Shown here one piece after another: positions 60,974 through 64,000 of a stretch of DNA of 64,000 bases. The notes beneath the pieces were generated by a model. It was not told the DNA's origin and ran no database searches. It saw only the letters and a list, made by a program, of their open reading frames with translations. A program made the position numbers and the translations under genes. Position 1 is the first letter of the stretch, and each line of letters opens with the position of its first letter. Source of the DNA: an uncultured bacterium (GTDB lineage Bacteria; Bacillota; Clostridia; Peptostreptococcales; Anaerovoracaceae). The DNA lies in contig CAJMLH010000003.1 in NCBI GenBank assembly GCA_905214195.1, forward strand, positions 11,276 through 75,275, read 5' to 3'.

Positions 60974-63661
60974 ATGGCAACAGAGAGCAAAAAAGAAACA
61001 AAAATTGTAAGGGCTACGCCCAAGAAAACTGACGGCCAGCAGGAAGAACAACCAAGAGTAACTGTCAAGGCGGCAGTTAAACCACAGGTTAGAACTCAGA
61101 CAAAAACGGCTAAACCGCAACAGGCGTCATCACAGGAAAAAACTACTCATAAACCGCCGATGGGAAAGCCGGTAGCCAATAAAGAACTTGAAGCGAGAGG
61201 AAGGATGCCGATGGGAAAACCTGTCGTTCCAAAAGAAGTGGCAGAAAGGAACAATAAGGTTGATAATGATGTTCCGAGAGAAGAAGCAAAGGAAATAAAG
61301 ACAGATGTGACCAAGGAAAATGTTTCCCCGGCGGAAAGCATTAAAAATCCCCAGCCAAAGAGAGAGCAGGCAGAAAGACCTGCTTATAAAGCGGCCGGCA
61401 GAAACAATGAGCAGTCAAGATCCCAATCTGATAGAAATGATAAAGCAGACAGGACTGACAGAAACGATAAGCGTCATCAGGATAAGCCTCAAGGACGCCG
61501 CAATGACAGAAACCAGACTCAGGGCGGCAGAGGTGACAGAACCGATAGAGGAGAGAGAGGTCAAAGAGGAGAAAGACCTCAGAAATCTTCAGGCGGTCAC
61601 AACCAGAGGAGAGATGACCAAAGACCGCAAAGAAGAGATTCAGATAGACCGGCACGCCCTCAGAGAAGGGAAGATTCCAGACCTTCGGCAGGAAGCGAAC
61701 TTAATGGAAAAGGTACACAGAAGCGTGCAGAAAAGATGCAGCATCAAGATAAAGAAAGAAATAAGTTTGCCAAACTTGATGGAGGCGGTAAGAAGAATAA
61801 GCAGAAGATTCAGGAGCGTTCTTTGGAAAAACAGTCCAGACCTAAGAAACATAATAAACCTAAGCCGGCAGTTGTAGAGGAAGAAGAAATTATGGAAGAA
61901 CTTCCTACAGGAACCATAGCAATCACAACTCCTATAACTGTAGCAGGTTTTTGTGAGCAGGCAGGTGTTTCCACATCACAGGTTATAATGGCATTGATGA
62001 AACTTGGTATAATGGCAAACATAAACCAGAATATAGATGAGGACACTGTTTTGATTCTTGCCGACGAGCTTGGTATCAGCGTGGCAGTTACCAAAGTGGA
62101 AGAAAAGATTGAAGAAGAAGGAATTGAGTCTTTTGATGACAAAGAAGAAGACCTTAAGCCAAGACCTCCTATCATAACAGTAATGGGTCATGTAGACCAT
62201 GGTAAGACTTCATTACTTGACGCAATCAGAAAGACCAATGTGACAGCTTCCGAATCAGGCGGAATAACTCAGCATATCGGAGCTTCAGAAGTTATGATAA
62301 ACGGTCAGAAGATAGTATTCTTAGACACTCCGGGACACGAGGCATTTACTGCAATGAGAGCAAGAGGTGCCCACATAACAGATATAGCCGTACTTGTGGT
62401 TGCAGCTGACGACTCGGTAAAACCTCAGACTATAGAATCAATAAGCCATGCCAAGGCGGCAGGTGTTCCTATCATAGTTGCAATCAATAAGATAGATAAA
62501 CCGGGAGCAAATCCGGACAGAGTAAAGCAGGATTTGACTGAACATGGTATTCTTGTAGAAGACTGGGGTGGAGATGTTATTTCTGTTCCTGTATCTGCAA
62601 AAACCGGAGAGGGAATCATCAATCTTTTGGAAATGATACTTCTTCAGGCTGAAGTGCTTGAACTTAAGGCAAATCCTAACCGTCTTGCTATGGGTTCTGT
62701 AATAGAAGCCAGACTTGATAAGAATAAAGGTCCTGTTGCAACACTTCTTGTTACTAACGGCACCTTAAAGAGCGGAATGAGTGTAGTTGCGGGAACTTGC
62801 TCAGGAAGAATCCGTCTGATGACAAATCACAAAGGTGATACCATCCGCAAGGCAGGACCGGCTACCGCAGTTGAAATACTGGGATTGACTGATGTTCCTG
62901 AAGCAGGCGATGAGTTCCATGCAGTTAAAGAAGATAAGATTGCAAGAGAAATCGCAGAAAACAGAAAAGCAAAACTCAGAGAAGAAATACTTGCAAGAAA
63001 TGCAAGCACAACATTGGAACAGCTGTTCAGCCAGATTCAGGAGGGCGAAGTAAAAGACCTCAACCTGATAATCAAGGGCGATGTACAGGGTTCAATCGGA
63101 GCAATCGTTTCTTCTTTGGAAAAACTTAACAATGAAAATGTAAGAGTAAAGATAATCCATACGGGAGTAGGTACTGTAACTGAATCTGATGTAATGTTGG
63201 CAGGAACTACAGGCTCTGTAATCATAGGCTTTAATGTAAGACCTACAACTGCTGTTCAGACATTTGCAGACAGAGAGAATATTCAGATTAGACTTTACAG
63301 AGTAATATATGATATTTTAAACGATGTAGAAGATGCTATGAAGGGTATGCTTGACCCTGAATATAAAGAAGAAGTTCTGGGTAAAGTTGAAGTAAGAGAA
63401 ACATTCAAGGTTCCTAATGTAGGAATAATTGCCGGAGCTTATGTTCAGGAAGGAAAAGTTATCAGAAATGCCGAAATTCGTCTTGTAAGAGACGGCATAG
63501 TAATTCATGAAGGCCAAATATCATCTCTGAGAAGATTTAAAGACGATGCAAAAGAAGTAAATCAGGGATATGAGTGCGGTATAGGTATAGAAAACTATAA
63601 CGACATTAAAATCGGCGATGTGATAGAATGCTTCCATATGGTAGAGGTTGAAAGAAAGTAG
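60974..63661 (+). CDS. infB: Translation initiation factor IF-2
   Basis: 895 residues. The first ~310 residues are low-complexity, rich in Lys, Arg, Gln and Asp, with repeated PMGKPV units (about residues 56-78) and RNDK/DRTDR-type repeats. The IF2 N-domain ([20 protein letters not shown]) follows, then the GTPase with G1 [10 protein letters not shown]3 DTPGHEA and G4 NKID, and domains II-IV that bind fMet-tRNA. It positions the initiator tRNA on the 30S subunit. The start follows AGAAGGAGGTGTTCTA. Confidence 0.96.
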   Translation: MATESKKETKIVRATPKKTDGQQEEQPRVTVKAAVKPQVRTQTKTAKPQQASSQEKTTHKPPMGKPVANKELEARGRMPMGKPVVPKEVAERNNKVDNDVPREEAKEIKTDVTKENVSPAESIKNPQPKREQAERPAYKAAGRNNEQSRSQSDRNDKADRTDRNDKRHQDKPQGRRNDRNQTQGGRGDRTDRGERGQRGERPQKSSGGHNQRRDDQRPQRRDSDRPARPQRREDSRPSAGSELNGKGTQKRAEKMQHQDKERNKFAKLDGGGKKNKQKIQERSLEKQSRPKKHNKPKPAVVEEEEIMEELPTGTIAITTPITVAGFCEQAGVSTSQVIMALMKLGIMANINQNIDEDTVLILADELGISVAVTKVEEKIEEEGIESFDDKEEDLKPRPPIITVMGHVDHGKTSLLDAIRKTNVTASESGGITQHIGASEVMINGQKIVFLDTPGHEAFTAMRARGAHITDIAVLVVAADDSVKPQTIESISHAKAAGVPIIVAINKIDKPGANPDRVKQDLTEHGILVEDWGGDVISVPVSAKTGEGIINLLEMILLQAEVLELKANPNRLAMGSVIEARLDKNKGPVATLLVTNGTLKSGMSVVAGTCSGRIRLMTNHKGDTIRKAGPATAVEILGLTDVPEAGDEFHAVKEDKIAREIAENRKAKLREEILARNASTTLEQLFSQIQEGEVKDLNLIIKGDVQGSIGAIVSSLEKLNNENVRVKIIHTGVGTVTESDVMLAGTTGSVIIGFNVRPTTAVQTFADRENIQIRLYRVIYDILNDVEDAMKGMLDPEYKEEVLGKVEVRETFKVPNVGIIAGAYVQEGKVIRNAEIRLVRDGIVIHEGQISSLRRFKDDAKEVNQGYECGIGIENYNDIKIGDVIECFHMVEVERK

Positions 63662-63690
63662 CCTCTTCTTTACCAAAGGAAAGGATAATT

Positions 63691-64000
63691 ATGGGAAAAG
63701 GTTACAGACAGGGAAGACTTGGTGAAGAAATTCGCAGAATAATAAGCAGTATGCTTATTCATCAGATAAAAGATCCGAGACTTTCCTCAATGATAAGCAT
63801 ATCAGGTGTGGAAGTTACCTCAGACGGCAGCTATGCCACCTGCTATGTGTCTGTTCTTGACATGAGCAGTGATGCCGAAAAAAAAGAACAGACAGAAAAA
63901 GAAATACTCGCAGGACTTGCAAGTGCTTCGGGTCTGATGAAAAAGGAAATCGGAAGACAGGTTCGTATGCGCAGAGTTCCTCAGTTGATTTTTAAAATGG
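63691..64000 (+). CDS. rbfA: Ribosome-binding factor A RbfA (5' part; runs off the window)
   Basis: At least 103 residues from ATG 63691 after AAAGGAAAGG. The frame reads MGKGYRQGRLGEEIRRIIS, then IKDPRLSSMISISGVEVTSDG, ATCYVSVLDM and RRVPQLIFKM, the KH-like RbfA fold with its D-P-R and P-x-L-x-F landmarks. The gene continues past base 64000; probably only 15-25 residues are missing. It helps 30S maturation and follows infB, as in most Firmicutes. Confidence 0.93.
   Translation, partial: MGKGYRQGRLGEEIRRIISSMLIHQIKDPRLSSMISISGVEVTSDGSYATCYVSVLDMSSDAEKKEQTEKEILAGLASASGLMKKEIGRQVRMRRVPQLIFKM

Noticed and set aside
1..64000. tRNA or rRNA genes, CRISPR arrays, insertion sequences or prophage
   Set aside because: No cloverleaf-type sequences ending in the usual T-arm, no regularly spaced repeats, no transposase or phage-like proteins were seen on reading through the intergenic regions.

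Overview
The window looks like chromosomal DNA of a low-G+C, anaerobic Firmicute of the class Clostridia. The evidence is AT-rich sequence with many ata/aga codons, strong AGGAGG-type ribosome binding sites, many U-tract terminators, ferredoxins and MinD-type ATPases with inserted ferredoxin domains, SigI/RsgI, SipW-type secretion, and the Firmicute gene orders tig-clpP-clpX-lon-engB and rimP-nusA-ylxR-ylxQ-infB-rbfA. The family or genus cannot be fixed from sequence alone. I saw no tRNA, rRNA, CRISPR array, insertion sequence or prophage.

Layout: (a) 1-3.3 kb holds small accessory genes (DUF4261, GNAT, RibD/DHFR-like, Nudix), a gutted short-chain dehydrogenase remnant and thioredoxin. (b) 3.4-7.2 kb is an anaerobe-type metal/Fe-S cluster: ferredoxin, membrane Fe-S protein, DUF134-NifX fusion, two MinD/ferredoxin ATPases and a NifX-like protein. 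It resembles the orange-protein (Orp) loci of sulfate reducers. (c) 7.3-18 kb is a surface locus: a VTC polyphosphate-polymerase domain protein, two DUF4956 membrane proteins, SigI and its RsgI-like anti-sigma factor, a sortase-motif-like membrane protein, a TasA-like protein, three large SipW-type secreted proteins with beta-helix-like C-termini (the last frameshifted at an A tract) and the SipW-type signal peptidase. (d) 18-21 kb has a YjdF-like membrane protein, a CHAP amidase and a radical SAM protein. (e) 21-27.7 kb is a sigma-54 peptide-use module: an enhancer-binding protein with an unrecognised N-terminal sensor, a class A beta-lactamase-fold protein lacking its catalytic Ser, then a well-formed -24/-12 promoter driving an M19 dipeptidase, an APC permease and a transglutaminase-like protein. 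(f) 27.8-29.2 kb has a second sortase-motif-like protein and a TRIC/UPF0126 channel.

(g) 29.4-40.7 kb is a purine operon (purE-C-F-M-N, PurO-type cyclohydrolase, stand-alone AICAR transformylase, purD, one-chain purL) covering IMP synthesis except purB and purK. PurF lacks the N-terminal nucleophile Cys. (h) 40.8-46.4 kb: F420-0:glutamate-ligase homologue, macrodomain, MATE pump, Fe-S flavoprotein, SDR, dapF. (i) 46.7-54.5 kb: tig, clpP, clpX, lon, engB, DUF1232, hpt, pduL. (j) 54.5-58.5 kb: unknown secreted and cytosolic genes with a partial duplicate, a metallophosphoesterase and an AGCS symporter. (k) 58.7 kb to the end: the nusA-infB operon, running off the edge in rbfA.

The most notable non-gene signals are three matching GTGAT-N3-ATCAC palindromes, each centred 29 bp before the start of a -10 box on three consecutive promoters (2.65-3.4 kb); the sigma-54 promoter with an upstream palindrome; tandem TTATTGACATATG repeats before the DUF134 gene; and G8/A6 tracts around the frameshifted surface gene.
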